Shown here in pieces: positions 7,711-14,754 of a DNA stretch of 36,659 nucleotides; positions within the stretch are counted from its first letter, which is position 1; each line of letters opens with the position of its first letter. Below the pieces are notes generated by a model. The model did no database searches, was not told where the DNA came from, and was given only the letters and a program-made list of their open reading frames with translations. Location: contig NZ_LT556050.1 of assembly GCF_900079775.1 (NCBI RefSeq), forward strand, positions 539,728 through 576,386. Direction: 5' to 3'. Made by a program: the position numbers and the translations under genes. This stretch comes from Leyella lascolaii. Its GTDB lineage: Bacteria; Bacteroidota; Bacteroidia; Bacteroidales; Bacteroidaceae.

Positions 7711-8736
7711 ATGGCTATGGCTTATTTTCAGAACATACACAGCATGGCGGATCTGAAGAAGGAATACCGCTGCCTGGCATTGCAGCACCATCCGGACAAG
7801 GGTGGTGACACTGCAATCATGCAACGGGTGAACACCGAGTTTGAAAAACTGTACGGGATATGGAAAGACAAACCGGATGTTTCAGCGGCTTCAACCGGAT
7901 ATGAACATGACTATCCGGGAGCCACGGCAAAGGAATACACCGAGTACGTGTATAACGAATACCGCTGGAAAGGCCGCAATTACAAGGGACAGCACGCGCC
8001 GGAAATCGTGGAACTGGTACGGGCATGGCTCAAGGAGACCTATCCGGGATACAAGTTCTCCGTCAGACGGGAGAATTGCCACTCCATCCATATCCGGTTG
8101 ATGAAAGCGGATTTCGAGGCGTTCACCAAAGAGTCTGGAAAAGTTCAAGGCGATGTCAACCACCATCATATCCATTCAGACAAATCCTTGACGGACAGGG
8201 CAAAAGAAGTAATGATGAATATCTGCGATTTCATCATGTCGTACAATTTCGATGACAGCGACCCCATGACGGACTATTTCCATACCAACTTTTACCTGAC
8301 GCTCGGAATCGGAAGTTACAAACAGCCGTACAAGGTGGAACCGCCCAGACTCGGCAGCAAAGACAAGCCGGAGGTATTCAAGCATCCGGAAGGTCCGGCA
8401 CACAAGGCAATGCGCCGGGCATTGGGCAAAGCGCGTTTCGGCTTCATCGAAAGCCGGAAGTATGCCGGGGAAATAATTCTGGGGGAAGACTGTTTCGGCT
8501 CACGGGGCGAACTCTATTTTTGGCCGAAGGAATATTCAAGCGCAAAAATGGCCCAAAAACGCATCGACAAACTGGAGGAAGCCGGAATAAGGTGCGAACT
8601 CACCGGCTATAACGGAGGATACATCCGCCTGCTCGGGTACACCCCTGAGATGAGAGATTCCCTGGAACGGGAACGTCAGGAGTATGCCGCCGCGTATCAG
8701 GCATGGTACTCAAAACAGAATTTGAAAACAATCTGA
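7711..8736 (+). CDS. J-domain protein with LPD29-like polyvalent-protein domain
   Basis: A 341-residue protein. Residues 5-55 form a compact J-domain with the diagnostic HPDKGG (27-32), including the GG found in phage- and virus-type J-domains. J-domains recruit DnaK/Hsp70 and stimulate its ATPase. Residues about 95-200 match my memory of large-polyvalent-protein-associated domain 29 (RAWLKETYPGYKFSVRREN, then YNFDDSDPMTDYF and NFYLTLGIG). That domain is known from proteins carried by phages and conjugative elements and thought to act in the newly entered cell. The rest has a short Lys/Arg-rich region and GELYFWPKEYSSAKMAQKRI. The ATG at 7717 is an alternative start. A link between Hsp70 and establishment is inference. 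Confidence 0.8.
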   Translation: MAMAYFQNIHSMADLKKEYRCLALQHHPDKGGDTAIMQRVNTEFEKLYGIWKDKPDVSAASTGYEHDYPGATAKEYTEYVYNEYRWKGRNYKGQHAPEIVELVRAWLKETYPGYKFSVRRENCHSIHIRLMKADFEAFTKESGKVQGDVNHHHIHSDKSLTDRAKEVMMNICDFIMSYNFDDSDPMTDYFHTNFYLTLGIGSYKQPYKVEPPRLGSKDKPEVFKHPEGPAHKAMRRALGKARFGFIESRKYAGEIILGEDCFGSRGELYFWPKEYSSAKMAQKRIDKLEEAGIRCELTGYNGGYIRLLGYTPEMRDSLERERQEYAAAYQAWYSKQNLKTI

Positions 8737-8746
8737 TTCAGGAATT

Positions 8747-9448
8747 ATGGATACAAACAATTTGGACAAGTGGTGGTACGGACTTCCGGAAAACACCAGA
8801 CAGGCTATAGGAGACGATGGGATATGGGAAAAACTGGATATGCCATCCCGTTCGGCGCTACACCGGTATTCCCTGCTTAGAATTTACGGAACGGCAAAAG
8901 ACAGGGATGAGGAACGCACGCTGCTCAATGAAATCGCGTGTGGACTGGGCGACCTTGCCCTTGTCCGTAAAAACGGCATCGCGTTGGAGGAAATGTGCAA
9001 CGGGAACGGGGAATTTTACGATGAATACCAGGAACAGTTCAACATATTATATGACAATTACGGACACATAATAGAAAATATAAGCTGGCCGGACTGGATC
9101 GGACATACAATTCCGACAAACAGGGAACTGGTCCGGTTATTGGAACACCACGGTTACAAGCGTATGGAAATCGATACCGACAGAAGAATCCCGAAAACTT
9201 TCTATGTTTTCCGTCGTGGGTTGCACATCAACGCAAGCGAGGACTTGTCTTACCACATCATACCGCAACAGGACAGTTTCGGACTGGGGCGTTTTGCGGT
9301 ATGCGCAACCAAAGACGGTGAAAGCTCCCAACTGGGCACTGACTGTGCCCGGCTCTTTTTGAGGCGCTTCCTTGCCTTCCTGAAGGGTGAAAGAAGCGGG
9401 AAAGAGATTATAGATGAAATATTCAACAACCGACAAACTGAACGATAA
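8747..9448 (+). CDS. Hypothetical 233-residue protein
   Basis: Unrecognised soluble protein. The N-terminus is tryptophan-rich (NLDKWWYGLPENTRQAIGDD), resembling a small helical lead-in. The middle has an acidic stretch (NGEFYDEYQEQFNILYDNYG). The C-terminal part (FGLGRFAVCATKDGESSQLG) is beta-like. There are no catalytic motifs, signal peptide or membrane segment. A weak AGGAA lies 5 bases before the ATG. It is 10 bases after the J-domain gene and 1 base before the next, so it belongs to the same transcript. Confidence 0.6.
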   Translation: MDTNNLDKWWYGLPENTRQAIGDDGIWEKLDMPSRSALHRYSLLRIYGTAKDRDEERTLLNEIACGLGDLALVRKNGIALEEMCNGNGEFYDEYQEQFNILYDNYGHIIENISWPDWIGHTIPTNRELVRLLEHHGYKRMEIDTDRRIPKTFYVFRRGLHINASEDLSYHIIPQQDSFGLGRFAVCATKDGESSQLGTDCARLFLRRFLAFLKGERSGKEIIDEIFNNRQTER

Positions 9449-9449
9449 T

Positions 9450-10163
9450 ATGAAAGCAAAAGTGTTCAAGTACAAGTCTGACGGGAATACCGTCGTGGCT
9501 CCTTATATGGAACTGGAGCCGTATGCGGAGAATGTATATCTCTCCCTGTCGAGAAAGAACGAAGACGGGAATGAAGACGATGACTGTTTCCATGTGGTCT
9601 GCCGGATTGAAAACGTTTATTTTTCCAGCGGGCAGTATTCACGCCGGTTTCTCAAGGGAGAAGGTTGCAGAGAGGAAGCCGCCACCTATTGCAGGAACTG
9701 GATCGCGGATACGCTTCAGGATGCGGAAAGAGGAACCTTCGTCAGGTTGATCTCCGTCCGCGTGTTCGAGGCTCTCGGACTTGACGCCACCCCCTTGGTG
9801 CAAGCCCGTGAGGCGTACAAAAGGAAGCAGGAACAGAAACGCAGGGAGTGGGAGGAGAAAGAGGCGGAAGAGCGCAGAGCGCGGGAAGAGCAACATCAGC
9901 GGCTGCTCGATGAACAGAAACAGAAATTCCTGGACGGGGAACGGATCACGGGAGGAATGTTCCTTGAAATCACCGGAAGGGACGGTTTTGACATCCATAT
10001 CAGAACCAAAGGGACATTCAACAGGCATGTTATGGGCATAAATAAGGAAGGAAGCATCAGTTACCGGAAAATCAAAGGTCACCGGACTCCGGACTTTACC
10101 GGATGCCATAAGGCCGTGTCCGCCTATCTTGCGTTCATAACAGAAAAAGAGGGCAAACAATAA
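9450..10163 (+). CDS. Hypothetical protein with central coiled coil
   Basis: A 237-residue protein beginning MKAKVFKYKSDGNTVVAPYM. The ATG at 9450 is preferred because it follows the upstream TAA by one base; an in-frame ATG at 9414 would overlap the previous gene. Residues about 115-160 form a highly charged coiled coil rich in E, K, R and Q (REEQHQRLLDEQKQKFLDGE). The N- and C-terminal parts are strand-rich (GFDIHIRTKGTFNRHVMGIN). The function is unknown. It is the last gene of the long + strand accessory run and is followed by a hairpin facing a convergent gene. Confidence 0.65.
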   Translation: MKAKVFKYKSDGNTVVAPYMELEPYAENVYLSLSRKNEDGNEDDDCFHVVCRIENVYFSSGQYSRRFLKGEGCREEAATYCRNWIADTLQDAERGTFVRLISVRVFEALGLDATPLVQAREAYKRKQEQKRREWEEKEAEERRAREEQHQRLLDEQKQKFLDGERITGGMFLEITGRDGFDIHIRTKGTFNRHVMGINKEGSISYRKIKGHRTPDFTGCHKAVSAYLAFITEKEGKQ

Positions 10164-10167
10164 ATGC

Positions 10168-10205
10168 TGGCGGTAACGGCCTGCTTCATGCAACTGTTAC
10201 CGCTG
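10168..10205. terminator. Hairpin between convergent genes
   Basis: The arms GCGGTAAC (10170-10177) and GTTACCGC (10196-10203) are perfect, with two further wobble pairs. It sits between the + strand stop at 10163 and the - strand stop at 10219, where a shared terminator is expected, but it lacks a T run on either side. Confidence 0.4.
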
Positions 10206-10218
10206 CCATCTTCCGGCC

Positions 10219-10563
10219 TCACAACTCACGGTTCAGCGCCATTGCCAGCGGAAACATAAACCGGTTATAGGCTTTAAGCTTTTGCAAATTCAGTACATAT
10301 CCGGCATAGGGATTGGTCAGATCGGTATAGAAGAATACATCGGTAAATCCTGCGTGTTCCTCCACGACTTCACCCTCCAACGGAATCTCCTCCACATTGA
10401 ACCGCTCCAGAGGCAGTTCTTCCAGACGGGTCTGTTCCGCATTTCCCAACACATTGAGGTTACGGTTAAACAGCACGAATCCTTTCTTCCTGTAATCCAC
10501 ACGCATACCGTACGGACGCTCCACAAGGAAAGCATCCGCCGCTTTCTTTATATAGTTTTCCAT
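10219..10563 (-). CDS. Hypothetical 114-residue protein, lone - strand gene
   Basis: The protein starts MENYIKKAADAFLVERPYGM. I place the start at 10563 rather than at the upstream in-frame ATG (10716) because a good promoter box lies at 10584-10591 and the upstream extension looks non-coding. Residues 14-40 are basic and aromatic (RPYGMRVDYRKKGFVLFNRN), followed by a very acidic middle (RFNVEEIPLEGEVVEEHAGF). I do not recognise the family. It is the only - strand gene among the left accessory genes and has its own promoter, so it may be regulated separately. Structured element B lies just upstream, facing the other way. Confidence 0.6.
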   Translation of the reverse strand: MENYIKKAADAFLVERPYGMRVDYRKKGFVLFNRNLNVLGNAEQTRLEELPLERFNVEEIPLEGEVVEEHAGFTDVFFYTDLTNPYAGYVLNLQKLKAYNRFMFPLAMALNREL

Positions 10564-10583
10564 AAGCCTGAAATTAGAAATTA

Positions 10584-10615
10584 CAAAAATACACCATTTG
10601 TCCGGCAATGGCGAA
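10584..10615 (-). promoter_or_regulatory. Predicted Bacteroidetes-type promoter
   Basis: Reading the - strand, TATTTTTG (10591 down to 10584) matches the -7 consensus TAnnTTTG exactly. TTCG, a 3-of-4 match to the -33 TTTG, lies about 20 bases upstream. It would start transcription about 15 bases before the ATG at 10563. Confidence 0.5.
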
Positions 10616-10662
10616 CAAATCAGGAAGAGAATCGCCACAGACCATGCAAAGCACACTACCGT

Positions 10663-10856
10663 GTATTTTATTTCCCACCCTGCAAAGGTAGTCCCGTGTC
10701 CGGTGTACCCTGTCAAGGTCAGGCCCCTTGCGGGGTTGGCTGAAAGAAAATCATCCTCGCCTGACGGCTGCGGTATTTTCTTTCGCCAAACCTTGCGGGT
10801 ACTGCCACGGGACAGTCAAGCAGGCGAGAAATAAAAATACCGGCTCCCGGAGCCGG
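10663..10856 (+). repeat. Structured intergenic element, copy B
   Basis: The clearest copy. The outer AT-rich stem is GTATTTTATTTC (from 10663) with GAAATAAAAATAC (ending 10840), continued by CCTGC/GCAGG. Then come the conserved TGCAAAGGTAG, stem GTCCCGTG/CACGGGAC (8 bp), stem CAAGGT/ACCTTG, hairpin CCCCTTGCGGGG, and the long hairpin AGAAAAT/ATTTTCT around a loop starting CATCCTCGCC and ending GGCTGCGGT. A GC-rich hairpin CCGGCTCC/GGAGCCGG (10840-10856) follows, then TGTTTAAC and an A-rich leader to the ATG at 10887. Copies A, C and D preserve the pairing with different bases. It lies in the otherwise gene-free stretch 10564-10886. Confidence 0.7.
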
Positions 10857-10886
10857 ACGTGTTTAACAGATAAAATACAATGAATC

Positions 10887-11177
10887 ATGAAAATCCTGAA
10901 TGAAGAACATTTCGAGAATGTAAAGCGTTATGCCGAATCCATCGGTGACATCTCACTCCAGAAATGCCTGGAACGGTTGAAGAGCTGGGAAGAAAATCCT
11001 GACTGTCCCAGCGAAATCTCACTCTACTATGACCATGCCCCGTACTCGTTCGGCTTCACCCAACGCTATCCCGACGGAAGGACAGGCATCGTGGGCGGTC
11101 TGCTCTATCACGGAATACCGGACCGTTCTTTCGCCGTGACACTACAGCCGTTCCATGGATGGCAGATACACACCTGA
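10887..11177 (+). CDS. DUF4120 family protein, first copy
   Basis: A 96-residue protein of a family common in Bacteroidales conjugative elements that I recall as DUF4120. Its conserved core is APYSFGF, PDG..GIVGGLLYHG and a C-terminal FHGWxIHT. A paralogue at 32346 shares more than half of its residues. The function is unknown. The start lies 30 bases after the GC hairpin of structured element B, with TAAAA about 11 bases upstream of the ATG, so expression may be controlled by that element. The DUF3871 gene follows 44 bases downstream. Confidence 0.8.
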   Translation: MKILNEEHFENVKRYAESIGDISLQKCLERLKSWEENPDCPSEISLYYDHAPYSFGFTQRYPDGRTGIVGGLLYHGIPDRSFAVTLQPFHGWQIHT

Positions 11178-11221
11178 TGAGAGGCAAACGACAATATTAA
11201 CTTTATAAAATTCAATTCAAT

Positions 11222-12148
11222 ATGGAAACGACATTGGCAGTAATGGAAAGACAACAGCAGTTTGACTTCCAGAAAAACGGAATTGAAGTGATGAACTTCG
11301 AGACACTTCAACGCACCTATAAAGAGAATGACATCTACAACAATCCGGTGCAGGGCATCTACCATTACCAGGTCATCCGGCGCATGATGGACATCTGCGA
11401 GAAATACAATCTCGACTATGAGGTGGAAGAAATCTTCGCTGCCCAGAACAGGAACAAGACACAGCCGGGAGTGAGCATCCTCCCGCAGGTTGAACAGACA
11501 CATGGCGAAAAAGCCGTGGAAGCCCATATCCTGCGCCGTATTTTCGCTACCATCCGGATCAAGGATTGGGAGACGGACGAACTGACCACGACATTGGTCA
11601 TCGCCTACCACCAGGACGGCATACAGGCAGCCATAGGCCCCTGCGTGCTAATCTGTCATAACCAGTGTATCCTTTCATCCGAGCGAAGCGTCTGCAATTA
11701 CGGCAAGAAGAAAGTCTCGACGGAAGAGGTGTTCGAAACCGTGGATGGTTGGCTGGCCAATTTCGAGGTGAACATGAACGAGGACATCGAACGCATACAA
11801 CGGTTGAAACGCCGGATTATATCTATGGAGGAAATCTATATGTACATAGGTCTGCTGACCGCGTTGCGTGTCTCCCACGACAGTTCGGACAGGGACCTCT
11901 CATCCTCCGTGGAAACCTATCCACTGAACCAGGGACAGATTTCCATCTTCGCGGAAGAGGTGCTTAAACTGGCCATGAGCAAAGGACAGATTACCGCTTG
12001 GGAATTATACAATATAGCCACAGAGATATACAAGCCCGGAAAGACAGACTTCCCGGCCCTTATTCCACAGAACGGAGCCATGGCGGAACTCCTGCTTTCC
12101 CGTCTGCCGGAAGAGCTGGAAGTACAGGATGCCGTTCAGGTAAACTGA
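11222..12148 (+). CDS. DUF3871 family protein
   Basis: A 308-residue cytoplasmic protein that matches my memory of DUF3871, found in Bacteroidetes conjugative elements. It shows the conserved block YHYQVIRRMMDICEKYNLDY near residues 46-65, RRIFATIRIKDW near 105, and a C-terminal QGQISIFAEEVLKLA region. The biochemical role is unknown. The N-terminus (METTLAVMERQQQFDFQKNG) is variable and Q-rich. TATAAAA lies 11 bases before the ATG. It ends at a strong bidirectional terminator facing the tra operon. Confidence 0.7.
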   Translation: METTLAVMERQQQFDFQKNGIEVMNFETLQRTYKENDIYNNPVQGIYHYQVIRRMMDICEKYNLDYEVEEIFAAQNRNKTQPGVSILPQVEQTHGEKAVEAHILRRIFATIRIKDWETDELTTTLVIAYHQDGIQAAIGPCVLICHNQCILSSERSVCNYGKKKVSTEEVFETVDGWLANFEVNMNEDIERIQRLKRRIISMEEIYMYIGLLTALRVSHDSSDRDLSSSVETYPLNQGQISIFAEEVLKLAMSKGQITAWELYNIATEIYKPGKTDFPALIPQNGAMAELLLSRLPEELEVQDAVQVN

Positions 12149-12175
12149 CATGCAAGCTTCTCAAACCAAAGAAAT

Positions 12176-12221
12176 AAGGGAGAACCTGACAGTGATAACA
12201 ACTGAAAGGTTCTCCCTTTTT
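12176..12221. terminator. Bidirectional terminator between DUF3871 gene and tra operon
   Basis: The arms AAGGGAGAACCT (12176-12187) and AGGTTCTCCCTT (12207-12218) pair perfectly over 12 bp. On the + strand it is followed by TTTC; on the - strand by ATTTCTTTGG. It serves the + gene ending at 12148 and the - strand lysozyme gene ending at 12225. Confidence 0.85.
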
Positions 12222-12224
12222 CAA

Positions 12225-12740
12225 TTACTCTTCAAAAAGCAGCATGAATTCCACCTTCCTTCTCCGTTCGATGCTCGGAACCACTTTCCCTTTATAGCAC
12301 CTGAAAGAGACATATTCCTTGTAAATATTACGGTCGCCCGACTCCAGTTTCTTCAACAGCCGGCTCTTCGGTCTTTTCCCATATCCTTTTAATCTGTAGG
12401 GTCCCACATTATATGAAAGGACTGCTGCCAACAAAGAATCACGTCCCAGATAACTGAACATGCGGCACAACTTACGGAGGTCTGCTCTCAGAATGGAATC
12501 GCCCTGTGCTTTTGTAATACCGTTGGTAAACCTCTCCCCGGGAAGAACTTTGTGACCCCACCCGACATAAGGCCAATGCTTTTTCTCTCCATGCCAACCC
12601 TCGAATCGCTTGACACACTCGACCGCAAGACTGAACTTGTCCGGACTTGCCTTTACCGGATTCTCCGCCCTTGAAGGCATACCTGAAAAAAAGACCGCAG
12701 CGGAAAGCACCGCAAACCATATTGCTTTTAACTTCATCAT
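12225..12740 (-). CDS. Secreted lysozyme-like glycoside hydrolase of the tra operon
   Basis: A 171-residue protein with an N-terminal signal peptide (basic MMKLK, hydrophobic IWFAVLSAAVFFSG, then SRAEN). The catalytic region resembles phage-type lysozyme (GH24): the proposed catalytic Glu is in CVKRFEGWHG near residue 43, followed by PYVGWGHKV and later SYNVGPYRLKG. Transfer systems use such enzymes to open peptidoglycan locally for the channel. It is the last gene of the tra operon, 13 bases after traQ, and ends at a bidirectional terminator. The second Met of MMKLK is an equally good start. Confidence 0.8.
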   Translation of the reverse strand: MMKLKAIWFAVLSAAVFFSGMPSRAENPVKASPDKFSLAVECVKRFEGWHGEKKHWPYVGWGHKVLPGERFTNGITKAQGDSILRADLRKLCRMFSYLGRDSLLAAVLSYNVGPYRLKGYGKRPKSRLLKKLESGDRNIYKEYVSFRCYKGKVVPSIERRRKVEFMLLFEE

Positions 12741-12753
12741 AGGCAGGACCGGC

Positions 12754-13266
12754 TTAGTGTCTGACTGTTGTGACCGGCAATTCCTTACTATCCGCAGTCA
12801 CGACGGAATCCTCGTCCTCCGTCTCGTTGTTGAAGTCAAAAGTCAATTGGCAAAGCTGTGCCGGTTCGCTATTGTCCTCGAAATAGATGTCTATCGTCTG
12901 CTGGTCCTCGCTTTCAGAAGTGTAGTATAGCCTGAACACCTCCCTGTCAAGGGGATAGCGGTCATTGGGCAGCAGCACCATCCCGTCATCCATACGGAGC
13001 GTACCCTTGCCGTCCGGCTGGAAATATCGGATGGTGTAGCGGGCATCGGAAAACCGTCCCTCACGTTTGAGTTCACACCGTATTTCCACCGTCTCGCCTT
13101 TCACAATACGTGTGGGGACAGGCAGGGTCTCCACCTTGAACGGATAGGACTGCTGTACATCCACTTCATCATTGCAGGCGGACAACAGACAAGCCACCAG
13201 ACCCAGGAACAGGATTGCCGTCATTCCGACCAATCCTCTTTTTTTATTCAATGCATTCATATTCAA
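12754..13266 (-). CDS. traQ: Conjugative transposon protein TraQ (DUF3872 lipoprotein)
   Basis: A 170-residue protein. The N-terminus is a lipoprotein signal: basic residues, hydrophobic GMTAILFLGLVACL, then lipobox LSAC with the cysteine near residue 31. It is therefore probably anchored in the outer membrane. The rest is a small beta-sandwich-like domain (PTRIVKGETVEIRCELKREG, RYTIRYFQPDG) consistent with DUF3872, and the tail is acidic. Position after traP and before the lysozyme is the standard CTnDOT order. The exact role in the channel is not known. Confidence 0.85.
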   Translation of the reverse strand: MNMNALNKKRGLVGMTAILFLGLVACLLSACNDEVDVQQSYPFKVETLPVPTRIVKGETVEIRCELKREGRFSDARYTIRYFQPDGKGTLRMDDGMVLLPNDRYPLDREVFRLYYTSESEDQQTIDIYFEDNSEPAQLCQLTFDFNNETEDEDSVVTADSKELPVTTVRH

Positions 13267-13299
13267 TCAGATTTTAAAACGTTATACTTAATTCTATTT

Positions 13300-14166
13300 T
13301 TACAGAAACTTGTTTTGCAGGTATTCGTTCAGATCCTTGTATCCTTTGTACAAAGAGGAACAGTCCACTATTTTATCCGCGTAGCGTTTGCGGAGAGCCT
13401 CCAGCGTGCGCCGTCCGGCTTCGTCCCGGTCCAGGTAACAGTTGACTCTCTCATACCTGTCAAGAACGGGGAACGAGCGTTCCAGCAATGCCACCGAGTT
13501 CAGTACGAGATAGTCGTCGCCACATCCCAATTCGAGTTGCATCCACGAGAGGCAGTCGATAAACCCCTCGAAGAGATTGCAAGTATCCGAACCGTTGTCC
13601 ATCAGCGAAATGTCTTTCGGGGAGAGACTGGCCTTAAAAAAGCGGTTGCGCACCTCGTATCCACCGCTGACATTCCTGAAACCGATGGCGAAATACCGCT
13701 TCCCGTGCAAGGTATACCTGATCTCCTTGCAGTTCGGCATAGCCACATCACCGCTAATGCCACGTTCCGCCAGATAACGGAGCAGGACTCTGTTGTGCAG
13801 CGGTCCGGACTGTACCTTCGTGAAACTTTCCTGCCTATGGGAATCCTCCCTGTCATTTTCCCCGGAGCGGAAAACGGTCTTGTGTTCGGGAGCAAGACCG
13901 CCCCATATCTCTGTTATGAACCTGGCCTGCGCCTTGAAATCCCCGCTGCCGATAAACTCCCCGGCAAGGGTGAATATGTCGCCTCCCTGTCCGGTACCGA
14001 AGTCATGCCATATATCTTTACGGACATTCAGCTGGAACGAGGCGGTGCGCTCCTCCCGATACGGGGCCAGATACCAATATTCATCCCCCCGTCTTCTTGC
14101 CGGTTCATATCCCATCCGTGCCAGAAAAACGGCGATAGGAATGTCTCTTATCTCTTCTATAGTCAT
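13300..14166 (-). CDS. traP: TraP, Toprim primase-like protein lacking zinc ligands
   Basis: A 288-residue protein resembling bacterial DNA primase. The N-terminal part aligns by eye with the DnaG CHC2 zinc-finger region (YWYLAPYREERTASFQ, then DIWHDFGTGQGGDIFTLAGE), but the Cys and His ligands are replaced: CPFH becomes APYR and CFGC becomes DFGT. The C-terminal Toprim core has an acidic NLFEGFIDCLSW and the DxD motif YLDRDEAGRR near residues 243-252. It may prime or process single-stranded DNA during transfer, or be inactive as a primase. The start follows CCATTAAAA plus 11 bases. Confidence 0.85.
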   Translation of the reverse strand: MTIEEIRDIPIAVFLARMGYEPARRRGDEYWYLAPYREERTASFQLNVRKDIWHDFGTGQGGDIFTLAGEFIGSGDFKAQARFITEIWGGLAPEHKTVFRSGENDREDSHRQESFTKVQSGPLHNRVLLRYLAERGISGDVAMPNCKEIRYTLHGKRYFAIGFRNVSGGYEVRNRFFKASLSPKDISLMDNGSDTCNLFEGFIDCLSWMQLELGCGDDYLVLNSVALLERSFPVLDRYERVNCYLDRDEAGRRTLEALRKRYADKIVDCSSLYKGYKDLNEYLQNKFL

Positions 14167-14179
14167 AAGCGGTACGGTT

Positions 14180-14752
14180 TTAATGGATTATGAATTTTAC
14201 GCCCAGACCGAACTGTGTCGTGAACAGGTCCAGCGAGCTTCCCCACAATACACGTTCCCGGATACCGGCAAGAAGGACGATGCGGTCTGTCAGGTATGCC
14301 TCAAGCTCCAGGGTTATCGCGCCGCCATAGACAAACGCATCCTTGGCGAGCAGCGTTGAACCGTCAAACAGCATCCTGTCTCCCCAATTCACGGTTTCAT
14401 AGCCGGCCAGTGCGGAACCGCCGACCGAGAGGAAGACCGTCTTTGTCGGATCAGACAGGAATTTCAGGTAATAGCCGCCTTCTGCCGTGAACTGCGCACG
14501 GGGTACGCTCGCATTCCGATACCCGTAGTTCTTCATCAGATACTCGGCGCCTATGACCCAGCGGTTGGCTTTTGGGGTGTATCCGGAAACGGCAAATCCG
14601 GTATAATAATTCAAGGGGGACTTTGAGCCGTTCGCAAATCCTCCGCGCAGTTCCACGCCCTTCATCCCGGGCAGGTACCGCTGGGCGTGCGCCCGCCCTG
14701 AAAACAGGGCAAGCGACACGACTGTAACAAAAAGGAACAGATACTTCTTCAT
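14180..14752 (-). CDS. traO: Conjugative transposon protein TraO
   Basis: A 190-residue exported protein with signal peptide MKKYLFLFVTVVSLALFSGR and likely cleavage after AHA near residue 23. The mature part has alternating strands rich in aromatic and glycine residues (GVELRGGFANGSKSPLNYYT, AEGGYYLKFL), as in small outer-membrane beta-barrels. This agrees with the TraO family of CTnDOT-type elements. It starts 2 bases after traN, so the genes are coupled. The precise place in the outer-membrane complex is unknown. Confidence 0.85.
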   Translation of the reverse strand: MKKYLFLFVTVVSLALFSGRAHAQRYLPGMKGVELRGGFANGSKSPLNYYTGFAVSGYTPKANRWVIGAEYLMKNYGYRNASVPRAQFTAEGGYYLKFLSDPTKTVFLSVGGSALAGYETVNWGDRMLFDGSTLLAKDAFVYGGAITLELEAYLTDRIVLLAGIRERVLWGSSLDLFTTQFGLGVKFIIH

Positions 14753-14754
14753 GG

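Noticed and set aside
10564..10716. Longer version of the - strand gene starting at 10716
   Set aside because: The extension crosses its promoter box and the left arm of element B. The protein from 10563 has a plausible start.
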